Below, piece after piece: positions 23,304 to 31,779 of a stretch of DNA of 35,112 bases. The stretch is from Promethearchaeota archaeon (lineage in GTDB: Archaea; Asgardarchaeota; Lokiarchaeia; Sigynarchaeales; SOKP01), in assembly GCA_019058515.1 (NCBI GenBank), contig JAHPYY010000122.1, positions 1 to 35,112 of the forward strand, in the 5' to 3' direction. Position 1 is the stretch's first letter. Each line of letters opens with the position of its first letter. Position numbers and translations under genes: made by a program. The notes below the pieces were generated by a model, which saw nothing but the letters and a program-made list of their open reading frames with translations, did no database searches and was not told where the DNA came from.

Positions 23304-23996
23304 TTATTCGTTATTAGTCTTCTTTCCAGTTCTAGTCTTATATTGCTTTAAATTTGCTCTAATAAACCTAAATTTTTCAATACGCTTATACATGCTATGG
23401 ATTATTAGTATAATAAACCCAAAAGAGAAAATGATCGTTATCCACTCAAGAATAGGAGTTATGAAAACCCACAGAATCATATTAATTGTAGTTGCAATGA
23501 TACCATATCTAGCTATATTTCTAGTAAATTTAAACTTGTACAACGCAATAGAAGGAAGGATAAATGTAAAAATTGTTAGTGTGAACAAAATCATCGCCCA
23601 AAAGATATGTAAAGCTAATATGTCTTCAGGAAATACACCAATCATGACCATTGAAAGTGAAGCAAATACGCCACAGATTTGGGTTAAAATAGTCAAGCGT
23701 TTATTTCGTTTTCCTCCTATATACCACTCGTAAAGGCCAAAAAAGAACGGGGCTAACGCAATTCCCGATAAAATACAACCAATGTTAAAAAACTTAGCTC
23801 CAAGTGGATTTAGCATTGAATTACCCAAATCACTCATCCAATTAAATAGTGGGTTGTAACCAGGGAAGAATAACAACGAAGTTATCGTGAAACCCCAAAA
23901 TATTAGAATTACTGCAACCCCTGAAGCTACACTAATTGGAATTTTACGAGGTATTGGCAGCGAGTTGACAATTTTGGCAAATTTTTCCTGATTCAT
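23304..23996 (-). CDS. DUF998 family integral membrane protein
   Basis: The 230-residue protein has about six membrane segments. It carries the DUF998 pattern in its first half: FFPGYNPLFNWMSDLGNSM, then NPLGAKFFNIGCILSGI and FFFGLYEW, followed by GVFPEDILALHIFWAM. The tail is basic and polar (KQYKTRTGKKTNNE), probably cytoplasmic. No function is established for this family. It lies between larE and the lipid operon, all on the minus strand, but a 140-base gap separates it from the UbiA gene, so it may have its own transcript. Confidence 0.78.
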   Translation of the reverse strand: MNQEKFAKIVNSLPIPRKIPISVASGVAVILIFWGFTITSLLFFPGYNPLFNWMSDLGNSMLNPLGAKFFNIGCILSGIALAPFFFGLYEWYIGGKRNKRLTILTQICGVFASLSMVMIGVFPEDILALHIFWAMILFTLTIFTFILPSIALYKFKFTRNIARYGIIATTINMILWVFITPILEWITIIFSFGFIILIIHSMYKRIEKFRFIRANLKQYKTRTGKKTNNE

Positions 23997-24136
23997 TTAA
24001 CCACTAAATCCCGTTCTTTAACTAATCTCTATATTTAGTTTATTAATGCTACATTGAAAAAGATTGGGAAAAAGAATTTACTAAGATATAGTCGTTGTTC
24101 AATATTATTTATTGGAAAATAAATAATAGAAATAGT

Positions 24137-25027
24137 CTAGATACTAGCTAAGACAAAGGAAATTAGCCCGAAATACGCTCCAAGCTTGAGAAACATACTA
24201 ATTTTCTTAAAATCTTCTCTAACTAAATTTTTCTTTATGATATTAATAACTGCAAGGATAACTATGGCTAAACCGAAGAACATCGAGACAAGGAATAGAA
24301 TCCGGTTTATAATATTTGTAAACACGGGAAGTACAAAGAAAATTATAGCGCAGATGGCGAATCCTAACGAGAAGTACGACGCTTTCTTTGTACCTAATTT
24401 AATCGCTAAGGTTTTAACTCCCTCTTCTCTATCACCTTCAAGATCTTCACATCCTTTAATAATTTCTCTAGATAGGAGCAAGAAAAATGAGGTTAAGAAG
24501 AAGAAGTAGATAAATATTGGGATGATTGAGCTGTTTAAAACCGCACCGTAAATTAAGCCAATTGAAAAAGAGAGAGAAACTACAATATTTCCAGGAAAGC
24601 CACTTTTTTTTCCCCATTTTGCGTATACCCAACCTATGAAACCAAAAAATATCGCTAGAATTACATTTAAAACTCCTAAATTTAAAACTAAACTGTGTAT
24701 TATTGAAAGCAAAACTCCAATTGCGTAGGTTAATGTAAAAATAATCCAAGCGTGTTTTACTGTAATGTCTCCCCTAGGAATAGGTCTTTCAGGGCGATTA
24801 ACTTTGTCAATAGGTAAATCGTAAATGTCGTTGATTACCATACCGGATCCGGCGATAAAGAAATATGTTAATATACCAATTATGATGTTAAATAATAATA
24901 CTTCGATTGAAACGCCTCTTGTGTTTAAAATTCCGATGATGACAGTCAAGCTCCCCATTATGCAGTTAATGGGTCGTAATACTTCAATTGAAGCCAATAA
25001 TCGACTTTTAAATGAGATTTCAGTCAT
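24137..25027 (-). CDS. UbiA-family prenyltransferase, probable digeranylgeranylglyceryl phosphate synthase
   Basis: The 296-residue membrane protein has eight or nine hydrophobic helices and both aspartate-rich prenyltransferase motifs: NDIYDLPIDKVNRPERPIPRG (split: NDIYDLPID at 66-74, then NRPERPIPRG) and EDLEGDREEG (194-203). These bind the Mg-diphosphate of the prenyl donor. In archaea the enzyme adds the second geranylgeranyl group to geranylgeranylglyceryl phosphate. The gene is third in a run with geranylgeranyl reductase and GGGPS, 28 bases after the latter, which supports this substrate over menaquinone- or heme-type acceptors. Length and motifs are complete. Confidence 0.9.
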   Translation of the reverse strand: MTEISFKSRLLASIEVLRPINCIMGSLTVIIGILNTRGVSIEVLLFNIIIGILTYFFIAGSGMVINDIYDLPIDKVNRPERPIPRGDITVKHAWIIFTLTYAIGVLLSIIHSLVLNLGVLNVILAIFFGFIGWVYAKWGKKSGFPGNIVVSLSFSIGLIYGAVLNSSIIPIFIYFFFLTSFFLLLSREIIKGCEDLEGDREEGVKTLAIKLGTKKASYFSLGFAICAIIFFVLPVFTNIINRILFLVSMFFGLAIVILAVINIIKKNLVREDFKKISMFLKLGAYFGLISFVLASI

Positions 25028-25055
25028 TATTAATCATTCTTAAGTTAAGTTTGTT

Positions 25056-25874
25056 TTATTTTTTACAATAGCTTTTATTACAATCCCTTCCAGCGTCTTT
25101 AATTTCGTCGATTATTACTTTTAAGGATGTACCATTATCCTTTAGGACATTATTTTCAATGAAAGTTCCCATTACGACGATATCCGCGCCCGATTCTACG
25201 AACTTTCTTGCATCCTCTTTGGTTTGGACGCCTCCTCCCGCGATTATGGGAATTTCTAATACAGTTGAGCACATCTTAATAATCTCAAGGGGGATACTCT
25301 GTCCACCCGAACCCGCTTCTAAGTAAATTAACTTAAATCCAAACATTTGAGCCGCAAGAGCATAAGCGGCCGTTAGTTTAGGTTTATTTCTGGGTAACAA
25401 TTTCGCTTTACCAATCCATCCCGCGGTAGCCCCAGGTTCTATGATGAGATAACCCATCGAAATATGTTCTAAACACGCCATTTTAACCATGTAGGCGGCA
25501 AGCGCTTGTTGTCCGATTATGAAGTAGGGATCTTCGGAATTTAACAGTGACATAAAGAGAATAGCGTCTGCTTTAGAACACACATTTGCGATTCCCCCTG
25601 GAAAAATAATCACGGGAACTTTAACTTCCCGTTTAATAACATCAATAGTTTTTTCGACGAATGTTTGATCGAAGGCAGTGGAGCCTCCGACGAGTATTGC
25701 GTCAGTACCCGCTTCCTCCGCGCATCTTGCAAGTTTACCTGCTTTTGCAGGACTTTGGTTCAGTGGATCGGGATCTATAAGCGAAAAATGCAAAGCACCG
25801 TCTTTGTTAATTTTATTGATGATATATTCATAGGTTGATTCCTTAAGAGATTCGTTCGTTAAAACATCTACCAT
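25056..25874 (-). CDS. Geranylgeranylglyceryl phosphate synthase
   Basis: The 272-residue protein is a TIM-barrel GGGPS/PcrB family enzyme. It shows HFSLIDPDPLNQSP near the start, DAILVGGST, PVIIFPGG, MGYLIIEPGATAGWIGKA, KLIYLEAGSGG, PIIAGGGVQ and GADIVVMGTF. These line the phosphate- and prenyl-binding sites. It joins geranylgeranyl diphosphate to sn-glycerol 1-phosphate, forming the first ether bond of archaeal lipids. The length and the YLEAGSG element fit the archaeal group rather than the bacterial heptaprenyl PcrB. It begins 6 bases after the reductase gene and precedes the UbiA enzyme by 28 bases, forming a three-gene lipid operon. Confidence 0.95.
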   Translation of the reverse strand: MVDVLTNESLKESTYEYIINKINKDGALHFSLIDPDPLNQSPAKAGKLARCAEEAGTDAILVGGSTAFDQTFVEKTIDVIKREVKVPVIIFPGGIANVCSKADAILFMSLLNSEDPYFIIGQQALAAYMVKMACLEHISMGYLIIEPGATAGWIGKAKLLPRNKPKLTAAYALAAQMFGFKLIYLEAGSGGQSIPLEIIKMCSTVLEIPIIAGGGVQTKEDARKFVESGADIVVMGTFIENNVLKDNGTSLKVIIDEIKDAGRDCNKSYCKK

Positions 25875-25880
25875 ATTAGT

Positions 25881-27260
25881 TCACTTTGTTTTTTTCGGGT
25901 CAATAATTAATCTTTGAATCTTGTGATATATTAAATTACACTTATTTTTCCATTCTTCGAAATCTCTCACATTTGAGGGAAAATTATTGTAGTGTTTCTT
26001 AATTTCTTCCATTCTTAATCGTAAATAATTCAAATCTAACAACAAATCTGGATGTGATATGCCTTTAAATGCCTTAGAAACGATCCTTCCAAATGACAAC
26101 GTTAAACTTCCTTTAGACGCGATTTCGAGTATTTCCTCACCGCTTAGCAATTCTTTTTCTAGACCAAAATTCAATTCTTCCTTTGAAAGGATTTGCAGTA
26201 CCCTTCTTAGCAAGTCTAACGCCGCGAATTCCCCTCCAAATCGTTTCATTATTTTCTCGTTATAATTCCATAAGGTATCAAGGGAATAGTCTCCCTTTTC
26301 AATCGCGTCTAGCGCTGTTTCCGCTGCGTAATATCCAGCTCTCATGGAGGGATCTATACCTCCTCCATGCAGTGGATTAACTTGAAAACCCGAATCTCCA
26401 ACATACATAGCTCCGTCTTCGGCGCATGTCCATAGTGGTCTTCTCACAGGAGCTACACCCCCTCCAGAAGATTTTATCTCGATATTCGTACTTTTAACGA
26501 ATTCTTTAAACACATACTCGTGATAAAAGTCTTTTACCTTGCCTTTGTAGTTCATATAGGCTCCTAAGCCTAAGTTTATCGAATGTTCACCTTTCGGAAA
26601 ATACCATATATATCCGCCGGGTGCTCTCTCAGGGTGCAGATAAATGGAGATATACTTTGGATCCATTACTTCTACATCTCGAGCCGGGAAATTGACAATC
26701 TCCCTATAGCACAGGATTGCATCGTCTTTATCAAAATCGTTTTCGATTAGAGGATGCTTACTTTTCTTCCTCAGCGGAGAATATAATCCAGATGCATCGA
26801 TCACCAGCTTTGAATGCAATTCTTGAGACTCCCCCCGAGATTTTACCTTTACACCTGAAATTATTTTGTCTTTATAAATGTAATCTAAAACCATGGTTTC
26901 TTCCATGAACGACTCGACGCCTTCGTCGAGCGCCTCGTTTAAGAGCCGTTGTCCAAACGCAATTCGATCTACTACATATCCTGTTTGCTTAGGATCGATA
27001 AGCGTAATACACTTTTTTTGGTTGGGAGAATACAATTTCGCTCCTTTAATATTACACGAGAGCTCCTCTCCTTTTGGATGCGATATGTTTAAAAGATCAA
27101 AGATTTCCTCGCCTACCGCGTCCCCACATATCTTATTTCCGATTTCCTTACGAGGTTTGCGATCGATTAAGCAAACTTTTAGCCCCTTCTTTACACAAAA
27201 TCGCGCAGCAACAGTTCCTCCCGTTCCAGCCCCTACAACTACAACATCGTAATTTTGCAT
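25881..27260 (-). CDS. Geranylgeranyl reductase family flavoprotein (archaeal lipid saturation)
   Basis: The 459-residue protein starts with a dinucleotide-binding motif, VVVVGAGTGGTVAARF (6-21), then KICGDAVGEE, DASGLYSPLRKK, YIWYFPKGEHSINLGLG, PVRRPLWT and the second FAD motif YVGDSGFQVNPLHGGGIDP. This is the digeranylgeranylglycerophospholipid reductase pattern. It would reduce the double bonds of the geranylgeranyl chains using FAD and a reduced ferredoxin or similar donor. It is the first gene of the lipid operon. The start is set by the GxGxxG position and a purine-rich AAAGGA just upstream. Related reductases act on other polyprenyls, but the operon supports a lipid role. Confidence 0.93.
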   Translation of the reverse strand: MQNYDVVVVGAGTGGTVAARFCVKKGLKVCLIDRKPRKEIGNKICGDAVGEEIFDLLNISHPKGEELSCNIKGAKLYSPNQKKCITLIDPKQTGYVVDRIAFGQRLLNEALDEGVESFMEETMVLDYIYKDKIISGVKVKSRGESQELHSKLVIDASGLYSPLRKKSKHPLIENDFDKDDAILCYREIVNFPARDVEVMDPKYISIYLHPERAPGGYIWYFPKGEHSINLGLGAYMNYKGKVKDFYHEYVFKEFVKSTNIEIKSSGGGVAPVRRPLWTCAEDGAMYVGDSGFQVNPLHGGGIDPSMRAGYYAAETALDAIEKGDYSLDTLWNYNEKIMKRFGGEFAALDLLRRVLQILSKEELNFGLEKELLSGEEILEIASKGSLTLSFGRIVSKAFKGISHPDLLLDLNYLRLRMEEIKKHYNNFPSNVRDFEEWKNKCNLIYHKIQRLIIDPKKTK

Positions 27261-27356
27261 ACAATCCTTTTATTTACTGTTATTATCTGTTTAGGTATTT
27301 AATGTAAAACTTAAAAAAATTCGCATACAATTCTTATTCTTTTTGTCATTAGGGAA

Positions 27357-28130
27357 TTAAAGAAAGATAAAAGAAAGTAGGTAGATAATCAACGTACTTA
27401 ATATTGGAACTAAAAGATCGTCCCAAGTTGAGGGACTAATTAATTCGATAACAGTTGCTAAAGCGCTGGTAACCAAGGCTACAATTAATACATCAACAAG
27501 AGTGTTAAATGGGTGTTGTGCCATAGGAATTACTAATCCAAAAATCAAGAAGGAAAGGAAGCAGAGTATAAATGCAGAAATAAAAAATGTCGTAGAGCCT
27601 TCTACGGTTCTGGTGGTGTTAGTCCAAGAAAGTCTGATTTTAATTTTTCCATAATTCTTTCCTACTAAAGATGCTAATGTATCAGAGATAATCATTATTA
27701 ATATACCTGCAATGGGAAAGTAAAGTTTGTCTGGAGCAAAGATAACAAAAAAAGCTATGAGAACAGTAATGGAAAGACAGTAGTGGAACGGACCCTGAAG
27801 ATAACCGACTTTTTCTTCTTGTTCCTCTCCAATAGTATCATATAACTCTTTTAAAACCTTTACTTTCGATTTTTTGGAACTTAATAGCGTAAAAACCGAC
27901 AGACTTCCTGCAACAACAACCGCAAACCAAGGTGATGCGAAAAAAGGAGAAGATAACACCGCAAGACCAGCGGTAAAATGAACCATTTTTCGAGCAATGA
28001 ACTTAGATATTTTATCCTTTTTTTTAAGCGCCATAGGAAGAAGTATCATAGCGAAGACATAGAGGTATACAAGTAACATTAATAATAAGTCAAAACCTAA
28101 ATTTTCTAGCGTATAAGCCATAAGAATCAT
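27357..28130 (-). CDS. Dolichol/phytol kinase-like membrane enzyme (COG0170 type)
   Basis: The 257-residue membrane protein has about seven helices. It shows the dolichol kinase/phytol kinase pattern: ARKMVHFTAGL (46-56), the central SDTLASLVGKNYGKIKI with TRTVEGSTTFF, and ATVIELISPSTWDDLLVPI near the end. Relatives transfer phosphate from CTP to long-chain isoprenoid alcohols; others are phosphatidate cytidylyltransferase-like. It lies 96 bases upstream of the lipid operon on the same strand. A role in phosphorylating geranylgeraniol, dolichol or another lipid precursor is an inference. Two ATG codons (28130 and 28121) can start it. It is distinct from the CDP-archaeol synthase CarS family, whose motifs I do not see. 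Confidence 0.82.
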   Translation of the reverse strand: MILMAYTLENLGFDLLLMLLVYLYVFAMILLPMALKKKDKISKFIARKMVHFTAGLAVLSSPFFASPWFAVVVAGSLSVFTLLSSKKSKVKVLKELYDTIGEEQEEKVGYLQGPFHYCLSITVLIAFFVIFAPDKLYFPIAGILIMIISDTLASLVGKNYGKIKIRLSWTNTTRTVEGSTTFFISAFILCFLSFLIFGLVIPMAQHPFNTLVDVLIVALVTSALATVIELISPSTWDDLLVPILSTLIIYLLSFIFL

Positions 28131-28389
28131 TAATAAGAAATTTTTAAGAAGATTTTCCTAATATTAAAAGTGTTAAAATTAATAATACTGAATAGGAAAA
28201 TTATAGGACCGATAAAAAGCTATGGATTGAAGTTTGGGAAGATAACAGGTTCCAATTAAAACCTTTCGATTTTAGATATATTTGTGGTAAAAATCTTGCG
28301 TTTCGAAGGTATAATTTGAAATTATAACAAAGTAAAATTGTGATTTTTTATTTAAGATAATAGACTTATTTGTATGGTTCGAATTACGA

Positions 28390-28974
28390 ATGAAAGACAT
28401 TTCGCTTCCTCTCCAGATCTCTATAAATCTAATTAAGGAAATAGGTGATGAGTTAGGCGAAAACCATCGATTACACCTGAGGAAAGGACGCTCAGAGTCT
28501 TTATTACATATTCTATTAAAAATTCTTTCAGCGTGTTATTTATGGGATGTCATCAATGAGATAATAGTGGAACCCAATTATAAGTTTCGCAATTATCGTC
28601 CTGATCTCTTGGTATTCGGTAAATCGGAAATCCCGAGTGATCTCAGCGAAGTGGTGGACATATGGGTTGAATGTAAAACCACATCTATCAAAAAGATGCA
28701 GCGGTTATCTCGATATCTCCCTAATAGTAAACTTTACTGGTTTCATACCAACTCCTATTTTCAGGCAATAATGAGGACGAAAAAAAGTAGATCTCAGTTG
28801 AAAGAATTAAAAAACTTGAACTTGATTGGAATCAAAGTGAATAAGATAATGCTGCGATCCATTCAGGAAGAATTGAAACTGAAAAGACTATCTTGGATAA
28901 TAAAGCATAAAGATGAAGGAGTGGAAATCACTGGGGCTCATTTTAAAGGTTTAGTGGAATTTATTAATTTTTAG
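28390..28974 (+). CDS. YaeQ-like PD-(D/E)XK nuclease-fold protein
   Basis: The 194-residue protein has the layout of YaeQ: LHLRKGRSESLLHILLKIL (28-46) with a conserved glutamate, then YRPDLLVFG (69-77), DIWVECKTTS (89-98) and SKLYWFHTNS. The E...RPD...ECK series forms a PD-(D/E)XK nuclease-type active site. Whether the protein cuts nucleic acid is unknown even for bacterial YaeQ. The C-terminal 50 residues are basic and helical. It stands alone on the plus strand, divergent from the kinase-like lipid gene. The similarity is judged by eye and remains moderate. Confidence 0.65.
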   Translation: MKDISLPLQISINLIKEIGDELGENHRLHLRKGRSESLLHILLKILSACYLWDVINEIIVEPNYKFRNYRPDLLVFGKSEIPSDLSEVVDIWVECKTTSIKKMQRLSRYLPNSKLYWFHTNSYFQAIMRTKKSRSQLKELKNLNLIGIKVNKIMLRSIQEELKLKRLSWIIKHKDEGVEITGAHFKGLVEFINF

Positions 28975-29018
28975 TCAAACTTAATAATTAGAAAGTTGAA
29001 AAAAAGTTAGATTAAGAG

Positions 29019-29495
29019 TTATGATAGCGAGTTTAAGAACGTGGAGAGAAAATTACTTGCTACTTGTTTCCAATTGCTTGGTAGAGCGAGTTCTTTCCAA
29101 TTTTCTCCATCCGCGCTGGTGCAAATCGGGAGAGATTTTTCAAATATTTGTATTTGAGGAAAAGTATCAGAGATTTGATTCTCTATCATTTCGCACACGA
29201 TATCACCAGTGTAGCAGTTAAAAACGGCTGCAATACGGATACTTAATTGGTTTTCATGCTTTCCTAATTTCTTTAAGAATTTACCAAGACCTGCGGGTTT
29301 ACCAAAATGCGTTGGACCGCCTACCAGTATTGCTTCTGGTTGGAAGGCAATAACTTCTACCGGTTCAGTTTTTTTCGTTCTGAATAGTTGGACCTCGTGG
29401 CCACCAGCTTGTATTTCTTGCCCTAAGAATTCCGCTATTTGTTGCGTGTTGCCATACTTACTATGGTACAATATTGCGATTTTCATTTCATTCAT
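29019..29495 (-). CDS. Flavodoxin-like protein
   Basis: The 158-residue protein opens with KIAILYHSKYGNTQQIAEFL, the FMN phosphate-binding loop of flavodoxins (HSKYGNT). It continues with AILVGGPTHFGKPAG, which fits the 60s loop, and VFNCYTGD. The length suits a short-chain flavodoxin. It would carry one or two electrons in the cytoplasm, perhaps for radical SAM enzymes such as the activase or for the lipid reductase; that is a guess. Starts at 29495 or 29486 are both possible. It is transcribed alone. Confidence 0.85.
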   Translation of the reverse strand: MNEMKIAILYHSKYGNTQQIAEFLGQEIQAGGHEVQLFRTKKTEPVEVIAFQPEAILVGGPTHFGKPAGLGKFLKKLGKHENQLSIRIAAVFNCYTGDIVCEMIENQISDTFPQIQIFEKSLPICTSADGENWKELALPSNWKQVASNFLSTFLNSLS

Positions 29496-29598
29496 CCTTA
29501 TTATTTATGTTCATAAGTCCTTTCATTCATTTTCGATTTTATTGTTTTTGTCTCGATTCCTTTAAAAAATAGTTTAAATTTACTCTGAAATTGATAAT

Positions 29599-30084
29599 TC
29601 ACTTGAAATTAATCGAAATTTGACGATTCTTAGTTCTACGAACTATTGTTTTAACGATTACAACGAAGCTGATTACGGGAATTGAAATTGATACATACCA
29701 AATGACGGTGGCAAGTAAAATCTCACCTTTAATAAATCCAATAATCGCTTGATTGACACCTATACTCTCGTATTCAATTTGATTGAGTATATACTCATAT
29801 TTATCAATGACATTAATGCCAATAAAGATTAATCCTATAAATAAAAGTAAGAAAGCGCAGAACTGTACTATTAGATTAAAGACAACAAAGTAAACGGAGT
29901 TTTTAAGCTCCATTTTGTACAATTTATTAGCGACATAAACTCCGATAATGGAATTTAGAATGATTTCAAGAATTACGGCAAAATAGTTAAACTGAACTGA
30001 TATGTAATAGTTTGTATCGTATACTCCTCCTATTATTATAGTCTGGTTACCGAAATAGATATTAAAATAAATCAGTATCCTCAT
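29599..30084 (-). CDS. Integral membrane protein, unknown (pair member 2)
   Basis: This protein of about 161 residues has about four hydrophobic segments and no family motif I recognise. I chose the ATG at 30084; TTG at 30105 or GTG at 30096 would add a few residues and bring the start within 3 bases of the upstream stop. It follows another small multi-helix membrane protein closely and is almost surely co-transcribed with it. A two-component membrane complex is possible. The tail is basic (VRRTKNRQISINFK). Low-complexity, Ile/Phe-rich content makes homology hard to judge. Confidence 0.6.
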   Translation of the reverse strand: MRILIYFNIYFGNQTIIIGGVYDTNYYISVQFNYFAVILEIILNSIIGVYVANKLYKMELKNSVYFVVFNLIVQFCAFLLLFIGLIFIGINVIDKYEYILNQIEYESIGVNQAIIGFIKGEILLATVIWYVSISIPVISFVVIVKTIVRRTKNRQISINFK

Positions 30085-30108
30085 TGAGTACCACACAATA
30101 TTCAAAAC

Positions 30109-30708
30109 TTAAGATTTTTTAAGCGAATTTGGTAAATTCTTATAATCCGCATAATATTTTGTAAACAGAATATTGAATAAAAGGTGAAACATTAGAATTA
30201 TAAAAATCGATTCTGCAAGATATTGGGAAATGAATATTACCGCATCTTCGATATTAAAATCAATTCTATAGGCATAATAAAGAAAATTGGGTGTATAGTA
30301 AACAAAAAACAATAAAAAATCGAACGAGATTATACTTAGGACTAATACTAAAGAATCTCTAATATTTTGACGATATATAATCAAAACCAAAATAAGAGCT
30401 ATTGGAAAGAAAACCAGATATTGAATTAAGAACGTCAAATAATATTGAATTAGGTTCAAAGAAGGATAGTAAAAATGAAAGAAAAGAACAAGAATTCTAT
30501 TTACGATTAAATTAAATATTAAATGTACTCCAAAAAGGCATAGACTTAAAATTAGAGCATATTTGAACGAATAATCCCATTTTTTACGTTTTGCGTAGAA
30601 TAGAATAATAAAACAACTAGCCAAACTTATCAGAAGTGATTTTATAGATGAAAAAACTACATTTAATACTAAGAACGCTATCTCAATTGGTAAATCAGAT
30701 TGAAACAT
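30109..30708 (-). CDS. Integral membrane protein, unknown (pair member 1)
   Basis: The 199-residue protein has about five membrane segments, many aromatic and Ile/Leu residues and a short basic tail (KYYADYKNLPNSLKKS). I recognise no family or catalytic motif. It is divergent from the Fic gene with 157 bases between the start codons, so both may respond to the palindrome at 30824-30850. The next gene begins just after its stop. Function is open. Confidence 0.6.
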   Translation of the reverse strand: MFQSDLPIEIAFLVLNVVFSSIKSLLISLASCFIILFYAKRKKWDYSFKYALILSLCLFGVHLIFNLIVNRILVLFFHFYYPSLNLIQYYLTFLIQYLVFFPIALILVLIIYRQNIRDSLVLVLSIISFDFLLFFVYYTPNFLYYAYRIDFNIEDAVIFISQYLAESIFIILMFHLLFNILFTKYYADYKNLPNSLKKS

Positions 30709-30810
30709 TGTGATTCTTCACGAATAATAATTTTTATCGCCATTTATTCTTTATATTTTGATAATCTTGGGAAATATATTGAATCATAAATTTTAAATTT
30801 AGTATTACAC

Positions 30811-30820
30811 CTTTATATAT
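30811..30820 (+). promoter_or_regulatory. TATA box of the fic gene
   Basis: CTTTATATAT is a strong archaeal TATA box. Its centre is about 50 bp before the ATG at 30866, placing the transcription start near 30842, within the palindrome that follows. Confidence 0.65.
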
Positions 30821-30823
30821 AGT

Positions 30824-30850
30824 GCATTACTTTTATACTAAAAGTAATGC
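30824..30850. promoter_or_regulatory. Perfect 27-bp palindrome over the fic transcription start (probable operator)
   Basis: GCATTACTTTTA (30824-30835), a 3-base spacer TAC and TAAAAGTAATGC (30839-30850) form a perfect 12-bp inverted repeat. It begins 4 bases after the TATA box and covers the expected start site, the classic place for an archaeal repressor to block polymerase. It ends 15 bases before the ATG. If transcribed, half of it would be in the leader, so a hairpin role is less likely. Confidence 0.75.
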
Positions 30851-30865
30851 TAAATCAATAAAAAT

Positions 30866-31762
30866 ATGGTAACAATTGTAAATAAAACCATCAACGGTAC
30901 CGTCTATTACTACTTAAGACACTCCTATCGAGAAAGGGGTAAAGTAAAATTTATCGATCGAAGTTTAGGTAAGGACAAGAGCGAATTACGATACAATACT
31001 TTAAAAAAACACAAAGAAGAATTTGTGCGGGAAGTATTTACGCAATTATGGAAGGATAACATTGAAGATATCAAAAAAAAATACAATTCCAAGGTTAATA
31101 GGTTGACTCAAGTCTACAAAGATAATTACTTTCGTGATTTTGGAGTAAAGTTTACGTACAATACGAACAAAATAGAGGGTTCAAAATTGAATTTACAGGA
31201 AACGGGGCGTATTTTGGAAAATTCTGAAATCCAAATTTCCAAACCAATAAAAGATATAAACGAGGTTCAGCTACATTGGGAATGTTTTCAGGACATGCTT
31301 ACTACAAATCGCAATCTAAATATAGATTTAGTAATGGATTGGCACAGTACATTGTTTTCTCTGAGCTCTTACATGAAAGATGAAGCGGGAAAGTATCGAA
31401 CTGCTAATGTAAGCGTGTCTGGAAGCGAACAAGTTTTTCCCGAACCCCATCTTCTACTTGATTTAATAAAGGATCTTTTTAATTGGTACGATCAGAAAAA
31501 AGAGTTGATCCACCCCGTATTATTATCTTGTTTAATGCATTTAAGATTCGTATCAATCCATCCGTTTGCCGACGGCAACGGTCGCATGACTCGGTTAATT
31601 ATGAATTACATTTTACATAAAAATGATTATCTCATGTTCGACATTCCGGCAAAAGTAAGAGTGTCGTATTTCAAGTCTATTGAGCGTTCTTACCTAAATC
31701 AGGATGAAATGATATTCGTCGGGTGGTTTTGTAGGAATTACATAAAACACGCCAAATTTTAA
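30866..31762 (+). CDS. Fic domain protein (predicted AMPylator with N-terminal inhibitory motif)
   Basis: The 298-residue protein has an intact Fic motif, HPFADGNGRMTR (232-243), with His232 as the catalytic base. TNKIEG (100-105) matches the inhibitory (S/T)xxxE(G/N) motif, placed before the Fic core as in class II proteins; Glu104 would block productive ATP binding until relieved. A flap-like element GKYRTANVSVSG (175-186) is also present. The first 40 residues form a basic beta-hairpin-like segment (YYYLRHSYRERGKVKF) common in archaeal Fic proteins. It would transfer AMP from ATP to hydroxyl side chains of a protein target. No separate antitoxin gene is next to it, in agreement with built-in inhibition. 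It has a strong promoter with a palindromic operator. Confidence 0.95.
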   Translation: MVTIVNKTINGTVYYYLRHSYRERGKVKFIDRSLGKDKSELRYNTLKKHKEEFVREVFTQLWKDNIEDIKKKYNSKVNRLTQVYKDNYFRDFGVKFTYNTNKIEGSKLNLQETGRILENSEIQISKPIKDINEVQLHWECFQDMLTTNRNLNIDLVMDWHSTLFSLSSYMKDEAGKYRTANVSVSGSEQVFPEPHLLLDLIKDLFNWYDQKKELIHPVLLSCLMHLRFVSIHPFADGNGRMTRLIMNYILHKNDYLMFDIPAKVRVSYFKSIERSYLNQDEMIFVGWFCRNYIKHAKF

Positions 31763-31779
31763 TTCTCTTCGCTTTAAAT

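Noticed and set aside
26893..27252. 119-codon open frame opposite the geranylgeranyl reductase
   Set aside because: It mirrors the FAD-binding region of a well-supported gene and shows no family features.
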